The notes under the pieces were generated by a model. The model saw only the letters and a list, made by a program, of their open reading frames with translations, was not told the origin of the DNA and searched no databases. DNA of 51,370 nt from an uncultured archaeon. Its GTDB lineage: Archaea > Nanobdellota > Nanobdellia > Pacearchaeales > GW2011-AR1. The stretch is from NCBI GenBank assembly GCA_902385635.1, contig CABMGN010000005.1, forward strand, positions 1-51,370, given 5' to 3'. Numbering within the stretch: position 1 is the stretch's first letter; every line of letters starts with the position of its first letter. Shown in pieces: positions 36,421-45,428 of this stretch. The translations under genes were made by a program, and so were the position numbers.

Positions 36421-36926
36421 TAGTACACTTTTAGATAAATTCTAAACCCCCTAAACTCGCTAGCATCTGCATTATTTGTTTTAGTGATATTTCCCATTAC
36501 AAAATTCTTAATTGAGGATCCATCTTTATTGTTGGTTATATTCATGTAATAGCCTTTTACTGGTCTGTCTACTCCAGGTTTCCATCCTTCCCAAAGAAGG
36601 TTTCCCATGGTTGAATTAAGGATTCTACACGGGTCTTTGTCATTCGCACACCGCTCCTGAAGGCTACATAGCTTGATTAAATCTCTAACCTGAACATACT
36701 CATAGTTATCCTTACACTCAGTAGTATATTGTAAAGACGATTCTAGAAAGCTGGTTATCTGAAAATCTTTCTCTTCAACAACACTCTCTTTATTTGATAA
36801 CGCAAACCCTAGGAAGATAAGGAGTATCACTGCTACAATAATCATGATTAGAGCAAATCCTACCATTTCTTCTTGCCCCTTTAAGCTATACTTTTGTAAC
36901 TTACAAGAATCTTTGCTAATTCGCAT
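36417..36926 (-). CDS. Type IV pilin-like protein A (class III signal peptide)
   Basis: LKGQEEMVGFALIMIIVAVILLIFLGFAL. Confidence 0.7.
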   Translation of the reverse strand: MRISKDSCKLQKYSLKGQEEMVGFALIMIIVAVILLIFLGFALSNKESVVEEKDFQITSFLESSLQYTTECKDNYEYVQVRDLIKLCSLQERCANDKDPCRILNSTMGNLLWEGWKPGVDRPVKGYYMNITNNKDGSSIKNFVMGNITKTNNADASEFRGFRIYLKVYY

Positions 36927-37402
36927 TTTTCTACAACCTCCCCATTTATGTTATCTTTTCTACATAGAGCAATGAAATTTGAATGCTCTCCAGAAACATT
37001 CTGCCCTAATACATTAATTATATTACAGCTAGGATAGTTACTTAGTTCGCAAACCTTATCTTTCGTAGTCGGTGGATAAATTTTTCTAATTACTATATTT
37101 GTATCCTTTCCCCAGAAGTCCTGGTAAAGATTAATATTCTTCTTGAGGGCCATTACTTTATCTTCATCAATGCAGTAGGTTTTTTGGGTGCCCGAACTTG
37201 CCCCACACGAGAATTCGGGGGAGTTAGCAACTTTTGAAACAAGAAGGAGTGCATTTTCTTCTCTTAATCTATTTGCTTCATCCTTCATCCCTGAATAATT
37301 AAAAATTAGAACAAACATGCCAACCATAACAAAAAAGAGAGTTACAGCTATTAACATAAAAGCCATTTGCTGAATTTTTAACTGTCCCTTTTTATTTACC
37401 AT
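36881..37402 (-). CDS. Type IV pilin-like protein B
   Basis: NKKGQLKIQQMAFMLIAVTLFFVMVGMFVLIF; overlaps neighbours. Confidence 0.7.
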   Translation of the reverse strand: MVNKKGQLKIQQMAFMLIAVTLFFVMVGMFVLIFNYSGMKDEANRLREENALLLVSKVANSPEFSCGASSGTQKTYCIDEDKVMALKKNINLYQDFWGKDTNIVIRKIYPPTTKDKVCELSNYPSCNIINVLGQNVSGEHSNFIALCRKDNINGEVVEKCELAKILVSYKSIA

Positions 37403-38331
37403 AGTCTACAGATGGTGTTTGAATTTTTTTCATTTATATCATCTGCAATAAGTTGAATCCCCTTTAGATCTCCGGAATCTTTCGCTTTTTTTGCAAAAGT
37501 ACTCAGTTGGTTTAAATCAGGCGCGAGATTGGAATCACAACCAGTTGCTTTTATTATACTCTCTTTATCTTCGTATAATCTAGCTATTTGCGCTGTTCTT
37601 TGCATTAATCTTACTATCTGACATTCATATAAGGTTGGGTCGGAAAAGATAGCAGCCATCATTAGAGAGTCACTTGTGAAGTACATTCTCGTTCCGTTTT
37701 TATTTACATACTGCCCAACTTCGTTTACATTTATATCACAATCAGTTGAAGCACCAAAGCAAATCTTTATACTTTCAGGAGAACAATTTGTCAAAACTAG
37801 TTTAGGATTGCTCTCGTTTAAGCTCCTAAGCGCATCTTTTTGTTCTCCATCAGGCATATCCTCAAAACAGTAGTCTTTTGAATCTGAGGTCATATAAATT
37901 AGATCAGCTACTTTAAATGGCATCTCTAAAGGTTTGGAAAATAAGTAAAATCTTTTTCCTTGCAACGGGTCTGTAGAGAAGATATACTTATTCTCAAATG
38001 AAACATTTAGCCCTTCAGTAGACCACTTTCCAAATGTTTGTTGACTTACTCTTATTTTTTGTTTCCCAAACCCTTCTTCAGAGGTGCAAGAATTGTACAG
38101 CCTTGTATCTGCAGGAACATCGAAATGTGTTGCAGTATCAGTGCTAAAACTTGATTCTAACGGATTAAGCAGGATTAAGATTTGTTTGGCTATTTGGGTA
38201 TCACTCTGCGTATTCCCCGTATCCAAAATCTTCGTTGCTGCAAAGATAGCTAGGAATAATATAACCGCTCCGACAATAATTGCAAATAACCATCCAAAAG
38301 AAATTTGTAGTGCTGCCTTTTTTGTTCTCAT
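37396..38331 (-). CDS. Type IV pilin-like protein C, Cys-containing
   Basis: RTKKAALQISFGWLFAIIVGAVILFLAIFA; 4-bp overlap with gene D. Confidence 0.7.
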   Translation of the reverse strand: MRTKKAALQISFGWLFAIIVGAVILFLAIFAATKILDTGNTQSDTQIAKQILILLNPLESSFSTDTATHFDVPADTRLYNSCTSEEGFGKQKIRVSQQTFGKWSTEGLNVSFENKYIFSTDPLQGKRFYLFSKPLEMPFKVADLIYMTSDSKDYCFEDMPDGEQKDALRSLNESNPKLVLTNCSPESIKICFGASTDCDINVNEVGQYVNKNGTRMYFTSDSLMMAAIFSDPTLYECQIVRLMQRTAQIARLYEDKESIIKATGCDSNLAPDLNQLSTFAKKAKDSGDLKGIQLIADDINEKNSNTICRLW

Positions 38332-38849
38332 TGTGCTCTTAACACTCTAACAGAATTCTCACCGTAATTTTTTTGTAGTGTTAGTCTTACTTTTCCATTT
38401 TTATTAAGGATACAGAAAGGATTATCATCCTTTGTTGTTTCATCAATGTTAAGATAGTCTATCTTCGCGCTTCCGGCATTACCTGCAGAATTAAGAGGAT
38501 AGAAAAACAAGTTTTCGCCTTCGTCAAGATTAATCCATTTAAGCTCTTCCTTTCTGCTTGCGTCTGTAATTGGTTTGGTTTTACTAATAAAACAAACCTC
38601 TTTTATTCTTCCTGGAAGGGTATATTCATGAGTCTCTGCCCCTTCTGTTCCAGCCCACTTAGCCTTTACATGTGTAGCAAAATTTTTCTCAAATGTTCCT
38701 ATTTGTGCGCTATCTCTGAACTCTAGGAATTTAATTATCCCGTAAACAGAAAAAGCAACAAAAGCTATGATTAATATTATAGAAAAGATCATACCAAAGG
38801 ATAACTCCATTTGACCAGATTTTCGACGACAAAACCCTCTTTTACCCAT
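38328..38849 (-). CDS. Type IV pilin-like protein D
   Basis: RRKSGQMELSFGMIFSIILIIAFVAFSVYGIIKF. Confidence 0.7.
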   Translation of the reverse strand: MGKRGFCRRKSGQMELSFGMIFSIILIIAFVAFSVYGIIKFLEFRDSAQIGTFEKNFATHVKAKWAGTEGAETHEYTLPGRIKEVCFISKTKPITDASRKEELKWINLDEGENLFFYPLNSAGNAGSAKIDYLNIDETTKDDNPFCILNKNGKVRLTLQKNYGENSVRVLRAQ

Positions 38850-38969
38850 AAAGTACTAAAGATAAACAGAATTTATAAGTATTCCTAATTCCTCTTTCTG
38901 AATTATGTAACAACTACTAAGTAACTACATAAACGAAATATTTATAAACCCGATATTTCTATAAAAAAT

Positions 38970-39689
38970 ATGGATAAAGAAAGAAGAAAATTTCTAAAAA
39001 TGGGCTTAGCGGGATTAGCTGGGCTAACCCTTATAACTAAGGCTCCAGCTTTTGCAGGACAGTTTTTGCCTGGCGCAGATAAAGATAATGAAATAGGAGC
39101 GCATTCAAATCCAGAAGACTATCTAATTCAAGAAGTCCCCGTGGGAGCATGTTGGTATACAACTAGAAAGCTTAGCAATCCCTTAGGAACAGACGAGTTT
39201 CAGGACTGGATTATTACCCCCAAGGAACTTACTTCAACCAGATTTTCAGAGTTATCTAATGATGCCAATGGTGTTTTTTTTAGAACAAAGTATTACCCTG
39301 TAAAAATTCCAAGGCAAGGAGTTATTTTAGAAAGTACCGTTATGGGCCCTAATGACATTGAGGTACAGTGTGATGGAATGGGTAGACTTGAGGCTAATGA
39401 TCCTAGAAACAGAATCGCTAAACCTTACTTAAGAAAAATTAACGGAGAGTTCTACTGGTGTGTTAGTATGATGGGAGAAAAGAGAATTACCCCAAAAAGT
39501 TTGGGAATGAGAATTATTCCGGTTAAGGGATCAACCGTCTTAGAGGATAACGAAACCAGAAAAGTTTCAATCATAGGACCAACTTACAGACCAAGAGCAT
39601 TTTCAGATGATGAAATAAAAGGTATAAGGGCGCAGATCGCATCAACTGGAAGCTCGCAGTTACCTACTTACGATCCAGCTTTTTTCTAA
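38970..39689 (+). CDS. Hypothetical exported protein with Tat signal peptide
   Basis: MDKERRKFLKMGLAGLAGLTLITKAPAFA twin-Arg motif; upstream GAAATATTTATAAAC. Confidence 0.75.
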   Translation: MDKERRKFLKMGLAGLAGLTLITKAPAFAGQFLPGADKDNEIGAHSNPEDYLIQEVPVGACWYTTRKLSNPLGTDEFQDWIITPKELTSTRFSELSNDANGVFFRTKYYPVKIPRQGVILESTVMGPNDIEVQCDGMGRLEANDPRNRIAKPYLRKINGEFYWCVSMMGEKRITPKSLGMRIIPVKGSTVLEDNETRKVSIIGPTYRPRAFSDDEIKGIRAQIASTGSSQLPTYDPAFF

Positions 39690-39700
39690 ACTAGAAATTA

Positions 39701-42664
39701 TTAAGGATTTTCTTCTACCGGAATGTAAATATCATATGGCTTTGCAACAATAGTACACGAAGTTGGAGGATAAGGTTCATTCCCATAAATATCCTTACAT
39801 TTTATGTATAAGTTTGCTTCTACATTCCAATCTGTGAAGAACGTTGTATCATCTACAGCATTAATCCCGATTCCATCTTGGTAATAGTATGTACAGTCTG
39901 TTGTACTATAAACACAAGTTGCTTTCTCATTTGTATTCATTTTAAGATATCCATTCTCGAAGTATAATCTTGTTACTAAAGGAGCTTCATTATCTTGATC
40001 AACAAAGAATGTTGTATTCTTAACATCAGCGTTTCCTCCAAGGTCTACACATCGTATATCATAATTGTACGTTCCTTCCGGTAATTGCAGATCTTGTGAA
40101 TGATCAATTCCCCCAGTCTTAAACATTGTAGTGTATTTGCTGAAGTCTTCCCCTTCCTGTTTGAATGAACAAGTTGATGCTCCTTCGTTGTATCCTCCGA
40201 AAGTTTTTGCAGTCAAAGTTACCTTTATTGCATCGGTATTATCTTTTATTGTTCCATTTGGCCCAATAGCTATAATTTCTAGAGGAGTTGTTCCAACAAG
40301 AGTATATGGATAACTTTCCGTATTTTTGTTTGCAACAGGTTTTGCATTATCAATACATCTAAAGTAATATTTGTTTTCCTTATCTGACTCAATACCGTTT
40401 AAAGTTGCGATATGTTTGTAAAGAGTAATTCCATTTAACTCTGTTTTATCTCCCCAAGCATCTGTGCTAGTCATTGTATTATTCATAATATCATATGTCT
40501 GGTCGTGCTTACTCCACTTACACTTAGCTTTTTCATTTGTATAAACATTCACATTTAGTGTAGTAACATTGAATGCAACAGGCATTCCACTCACTGGATC
40601 GGTTGCTACAATTATTGGGGGTGTTGAGTCCGGCCCATCATCAACACAGAACTGGAATACAAAATCTGCAGTATTAGCATTCCCATTTGCGTCTTTACAT
40701 CTAGCATACATACTGAAAGATTGCCCATTATTATAAGTAAGATTTCCCCCATTCATCTCTTCTGGTCCAGGGAGAGTCATAACCTGGGTGTGATTATATC
40801 TAAGCAAGCTATCTCCACCAAAGTAATAAGTCATATTTTCAAAGTTTCCTGTTTGTTGGTAATCTAACTTACAACTTGCAGGTTCATCTAGGGTAATACC
40901 AAAGCTAATCGGCTGATACGGAGGAAGGCACTTATTTGTATTTGTTCCACCCGAGGTATATGCTATTTTAACTCCTTTATCTGGAGGATTTACATTTGTT
41001 GCGTCAATATAACTATACTTACTATCTGCTGGAAGAGCTTCATCCCAAGGCCTCATTTGAGGGGGGTTTACATCATTTCTATTCATCCAGAAGCATTTTT
41101 CTTCTGCTGTTCCTGGATTGATTATTTGACAAGCCATACCTAAACTTCTACATTGATATTCTGAACAAGGTAAAGCTCCTTGTTGATTACACATCTCACA
41201 ATGATCTCCACCTAAAGGAGGTTGCCATACAACACTCTCGAAAGTCTTCTTTTGTGTTGCTTCCTCATGATATGTTGCTAAGAATATAATTGCGCCACCA
41301 ATTAAAGTCCCACCTATGTCTAGAGCAGCCAATCCCGCCTTGCTTTCCAATCCTAAAGCTCCAGCACCCCCTGCAAGTAACTTTCCACCAAAAATTCCTC
41401 CAGCTAAACCGTAGTTAAGAGAATTGTATAATCCTGCGTGTTCTTTTGCTACTGCTTTTATTATTTGTAATATTGCAGTGATTCCTGCTGCCCAGAATGC
41501 TGCAGAAGTTAATTGTGCTCCAAGATATTTTCCTCCAGTTTCAGAAACTTTACACTCTTTTTGACATGCTGCAATTTTTGTAGCATCACCTGCTGCGTCT
41601 GTTTTACACTGGGTAAAACCAGAATAAGATTTACCTCCAATCTTACATGAGAACTCTTCCCCTGGAGAACCTCCCTGAAGTAATGTACCAAATAAAGGAA
41701 TCCCTGCCGTTCCAACTGTTTGCCAGAAAGAAGGTATCGCTGCATTATTATTTTGATCTGATTGAGCACCATTATTTAATTTACAACAAGTTAATCCTGC
41801 TGCACAACTATCTGCCCCCATATCTGTTCCAATTGTACCTGTGCATTTTCCGGGTTGAGTACATACGCCCTGTCCAGAAGCAGGTGCCCCGTTTCCAGCT
41901 CCCTGAGCTGGAGCGACATTACAAACACCATTCTCGCCGATTTTATTCTGGTCTGATTCTGGTCCGGCTATTTTTGTAACACAACAAACTGGAGTTTTAC
42001 TATCATAATTTTGATCAGGATATTCACACTCACCATATTTGTATGTTCCTGCTGTTCCATCTGGTAAAGAACATTTTTGTCCGGTTATAGTTGGAGAAAC
42101 TACCCACCAATTTACATTACTCGTAGATTTAACCCAAAAGCCTTGCGGATTAGGATAAGTTACTAAAACACATCGACCTGTTTGTTGGGAGCACCAATCC
42201 CCCTCTTTAAGTTTTGGATTTCCAGTTGGTTCGGGAGTTGCACTGCTTGGAATACAACATCTTGCTTTTTTGATATTTTCTGGGCTTAAACATAAACCTT
42301 TCTTTACTTTTCCATCAACACCAGAAGAAGTTTTACACGCATCTCCTGTTGTTGTACTCATAGGTGCACTACAAGTTCCGCCAGCCTGAGTACACTTTTC
42401 ATCTCCCGCAGAATTTGGTGACTCGGGTATACAATTATAATTTCCTAATTCATCACTTTCAAACGTGAATCCAGGATCACACACACACTGGTCATTTTCA
42501 TCAAGGTGATTATGCGTTCCGGGTTGGCATTCTGGGTCGCCCTGAGCTATAGCACTCACAACTTTCACTTCGCTACCAAAAGCATATCCAATTGCGATTA
42601 TTCCAAATACTAAAATTACTATTTGTAAAATACTTACTTCTTTTTTGAAATTAATTTTTTTCAT
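39701..42664 (-). CDS. Giant secreted Cys-rich protein 1 (987 aa): Cys-knot repeats, Gly/Ala hydrophobic segment, Cys module, four Ig-like repeats
   Basis: Signal peptide; CC-terminated knots (ARCCIP, PVCCVT, LTCCKL); WQPPLGGDHCEMCNQQGALPCSEYQCRSLGMAC; four C...Y-x-[KR]-C-x-D repeats. Confidence 0.8.
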   Translation of the reverse strand: MKKINFKKEVSILQIVILVFGIIAIGYAFGSEVKVVSAIAQGDPECQPGTHNHLDENDQCVCDPGFTFESDELGNYNCIPESPNSAGDEKCTQAGGTCSAPMSTTTGDACKTSSGVDGKVKKGLCLSPENIKKARCCIPSSATPEPTGNPKLKEGDWCSQQTGRCVLVTYPNPQGFWVKSTSNVNWWVVSPTITGQKCSLPDGTAGTYKYGECEYPDQNYDSKTPVCCVTKIAGPESDQNKIGENGVCNVAPAQGAGNGAPASGQGVCTQPGKCTGTIGTDMGADSCAAGLTCCKLNNGAQSDQNNNAAIPSFWQTVGTAGIPLFGTLLQGGSPGEEFSCKIGGKSYSGFTQCKTDAAGDATKIAACQKECKVSETGGKYLGAQLTSAAFWAAGITAILQIIKAVAKEHAGLYNSLNYGLAGGIFGGKLLAGGAGALGLESKAGLAALDIGGTLIGGAIIFLATYHEEATQKKTFESVVWQPPLGGDHCEMCNQQGALPCSEYQCRSLGMACQIINPGTAEEKCFWMNRNDVNPPQMRPWDEALPADSKYSYIDATNVNPPDKGVKIAYTSGGTNTNKCLPPYQPISFGITLDEPASCKLDYQQTGNFENMTYYFGGDSLLRYNHTQVMTLPGPEEMNGGNLTYNNGQSFSMYARCKDANGNANTADFVFQFCVDDGPDSTPPIIVATDPVSGMPVAFNVTTLNVNVYTNEKAKCKWSKHDQTYDIMNNTMTSTDAWGDKTELNGITLYKHIATLNGIESDKENKYYFRCIDNAKPVANKNTESYPYTLVGTTPLEIIAIGPNGTIKDNTDAIKVTLTAKTFGGYNEGASTCSFKQEGEDFSKYTTMFKTGGIDHSQDLQLPEGTYNYDIRCVDLGGNADVKNTTFFVDQDNEAPLVTRLYFENGYLKMNTNEKATCVYSTTDCTYYYQDGIGINAVDDTTFFTDWNVEANLYIKCKDIYGNEPYPPTSCTIVAKPYDIYIPVEENP

Positions 42665-42665
42665 T

Positions 42666-44585
42666 TTAGTTCCATTTACTTAATTTACTCTTTTCAACAT
42701 CTGCGAATTTACTACTACCCAAAAATCCTAGATAATTATTTTTCTGTCCACAATCTCCAAGATTTAATGAATATAACTGTTTATTATCTTCCCACGCACT
42801 ACTAAAACAAGGTTTCCCGCTTTTTACGTGAGCTGCATCTGCCGAATGCATCCAATTTTCTTTATTAAATACATCAAACCCACTACTTCCGCCTTTCCCT
42901 GCAGTTCCCATCTCGTAGGTTATTGAACAACTTCCAGTAGCAACACCACAAATAGTTGCTGCATCATTATTTACTCCTGCTGCAGCACCTTCAGCCATGC
43001 CAGTATTTTCTGAAGTTGTAACTCCACTAGTCTCAGAAGTGTCTTCTCCCCAGAATTTTAGTCCTGGAGGATAAAGTGGTAAGCAAATGTGTTTTGTTGC
43101 TTCATCTCCACCAACATCTGCCCACCTACAATCTCTCTGTTCAATATTTACACAGTCAACCTCTGTCTTTTGTTGTGAGCAGTCCTGCCATCTATTTGGT
43201 CTACATGCCGCATTTCTGAATCCATCAAAATTATATCCTGCAAAATTTTGTAAATTATTCAAGCTTTCTCTTTCTGAAGCAGAAGGCATTTTTCCAGCAC
43301 TTGCTGCAGTCTGGTCATTTACAGTCATTGATTCAATACAAACATCCTGTCTGAAATCAGCACATGGCTCAACAGTTACTTCCCCATTGAAACAAACAAG
43401 TCTAAAGTATCTGGATCCCGGAAGATTTGCTGTTTCTAGACTTGGTTCAAGTTCGGGATAAGATTTTGTGTCCCTAGTCCAGATTTGTTTTTCAGTATCA
43501 ATCTTCATCCCTCTAATAAATCCATTCTCTATAATTATTGGTGCAATTCCTATTGATCTCTGAACTTGTGACTCTGTAGGTGTTGCTTTAATATAAACTC
43601 CGTGAGCACACCAAGATTCCCCATGTAAATATTTTTCTTGTATTCCATCTCCGTTGTTGTCATACAAACAACTTAAGTCTTTACACATATAATCTCCGTA
43701 AACTGGGGGAGTTGTTCCTGCTTTGAAGTCTTTTCTTGTGAATTCTTTTCCGATAGTCCCTTCAACATAATTACAATTTCCGCACTGAGAAGGTATTTTA
43801 TTATCTAAACTGCAAGAAGCCTCTTTTTTAACAATGTTTTTCCAGTAGCTCATATCATTTATTTTAGAAGCATCATAAATATTAGCAGCATTCCCACAAG
43901 TATCTGCAAAATAAACTTCGTCTTTTCCTTCGACAAGCATAGTCTTTTCACTTGGTGCACACTCTGTTCCTAGTTCTGGATCAGAACATAGATGATCTTG
44001 GTAGAATTTAACATTCTGATTCTCTTCATTTGCTTCCATCTCTTTACAATCTTTCTGAGTCATCATCTTACAAGTTCTTGTAAACTGTTTTTCAAAAACA
44101 CAAGCGCCCTTTACTAATGCTGTTCCTGTAACTAAACACTCTAACTCGTTAGTAATATCTGATCTAAAATTAATCTCTAATCCGTAAGCAGCAGAAAGTT
44201 TGTTACACTTTGTTTGTGTAACAAAAGAAGCTTGATCCCCCATTAAACAACATCCTAATTTACACTGATCAACATCACAAGTAGGATTGTCAGCTATAAA
44301 GTTAATTCCTTCATCTGTGCTATTTCCACAAGTAGCTAAAGGAGTATTTTGCATACATTCTCCCTGATTAATAATATTACAACACCCTAATTTACAGTAA
44401 GAAGTAGCTTCACACGAGGTTGGAACAGCCTTATATGCAGGATCGCACTCGGTTAGTGGAGCATTTTGACAAAATGGTCCATTGTTCTTTAACCTTTCAC
44501 AGCAGTAAGAGGGTTCTATTGCAGAAACAGCGAGAATCCCGAATACAAAGATTATTGTTGCTAAAAAAATTAATCCTCTTTTCAT
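42666..44585 (-). CDS. Secreted Cys-rich protein 2 (639 aa), N-type module with C-x2-GCC repeats
   Basis: Signal peptide MKRGLIFLATIIFVFGILAVSA; YCKLGCC and QCKLGCC repeats; CLPLYPPGLKFW. Confidence 0.8.
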   Translation of the reverse strand: MKRGLIFLATIIFVFGILAVSAIEPSYCCERLKNNGPFCQNAPLTECDPAYKAVPTSCEATSYCKLGCCNIINQGECMQNTPLATCGNSTDEGINFIADNPTCDVDQCKLGCCLMGDQASFVTQTKCNKLSAAYGLEINFRSDITNELECLVTGTALVKGACVFEKQFTRTCKMMTQKDCKEMEANEENQNVKFYQDHLCSDPELGTECAPSEKTMLVEGKDEVYFADTCGNAANIYDASKINDMSYWKNIVKKEASCSLDNKIPSQCGNCNYVEGTIGKEFTRKDFKAGTTPPVYGDYMCKDLSCLYDNNGDGIQEKYLHGESWCAHGVYIKATPTESQVQRSIGIAPIIIENGFIRGMKIDTEKQIWTRDTKSYPELEPSLETANLPGSRYFRLVCFNGEVTVEPCADFRQDVCIESMTVNDQTAASAGKMPSASERESLNNLQNFAGYNFDGFRNAACRPNRWQDCSQQKTEVDCVNIEQRDCRWADVGGDEATKHICLPLYPPGLKFWGEDTSETSGVTTSENTGMAEGAAAGVNNDAATICGVATGSCSITYEMGTAGKGGSSGFDVFNKENWMHSADAAHVKSGKPCFSSAWEDNKQLYSLNLGDCGQKNNYLGFLGSSKFADVEKSKLSKWN

Positions 44586-44588
44586 TTT

Positions 44589-45374
44589 TTAATATCCTGC
44601 TGGGAATGCATAACTTCTTGAAGCAAATTGGAATTTGTTTCCAGTATTTCTATCAGTTATTATGTATATTCTACTACCATCACTCTGCTGATACTTTTCT
44701 ACTTTCAAATCATTATAATAAACCATGTACGGAGTTGTATCAGCATTTCCGTATCTTGCTTCCCAGTTTAGTATACTTTCTGCTATACTTGCTAGTTCAT
44801 AAATATTATTGTTCACAACTACATTAAATCCACTATACCTCTGGGTCTCTCCCCTCTGTAAAACAATTGTGCTATTAAATCTGACCGCGACTCTGTTCGG
44901 AAGCAATTCTATTGTTGTATCTCCTCTGTCTGATCTAACATCGTAGCCTGCTCCCTGATAACTATCTATCATAGATTTGAAACAGCTATCTGTCTTATCT
45001 TTTAATCCTCTAGATAATTCTCCTTCAATGCTTCCCTTTATTCCAGGAATTTGCATTACACACGGTTTATAGTACTCGTTTGTATAACATAAGTATTCTA
45101 TCTTCTGATCTTTATATAAAATGTAAACACTTGGATTTAATTTTCCCCCTTGAACTGAGAGTTTATCAACATAATCTTGCAAATCTTTTTGTAAACACTC
45201 TTGCATGTATACCGATGGCGCTTTTGTCTGAACACCTAAAGAATTTTTGATTTGTGGATAGAAAATATAAATTAGAATGGCTGCTGCAACAATAATAATA
45301 CCAAGTATTACGAATAGTGTTACTTGTCCGCGTTTATTAAGAGAATTACTTCTTTCACCACCCTTTTTTAACAT
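44589..45374 (-). CDS. Type IV pilin-like protein E (261 aa)
   Basis: LNKRGQVTLFVILGIIIVAAAILIYIF; conserved Cys pattern shared with 48616..49389. Confidence 0.8.
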   Translation of the reverse strand: MLKKGGERSNSLNKRGQVTLFVILGIIIVAAAILIYIFYPQIKNSLGVQTKAPSVYMQECLQKDLQDYVDKLSVQGGKLNPSVYILYKDQKIEYLCYTNEYYKPCVMQIPGIKGSIEGELSRGLKDKTDSCFKSMIDSYQGAGYDVRSDRGDTTIELLPNRVAVRFNSTIVLQRGETQRYSGFNVVVNNNIYELASIAESILNWEARYGNADTTPYMVYYNDLKVEKYQQSDGSRIYIITDRNTGNKFQFASRSYAFPAGY

Positions 45375-45428
45375 GATTTATAAAAGGAAAAGGAGTTTAA
45401 AAAGCTTTTTAGTAATGTCGAATGTAAT

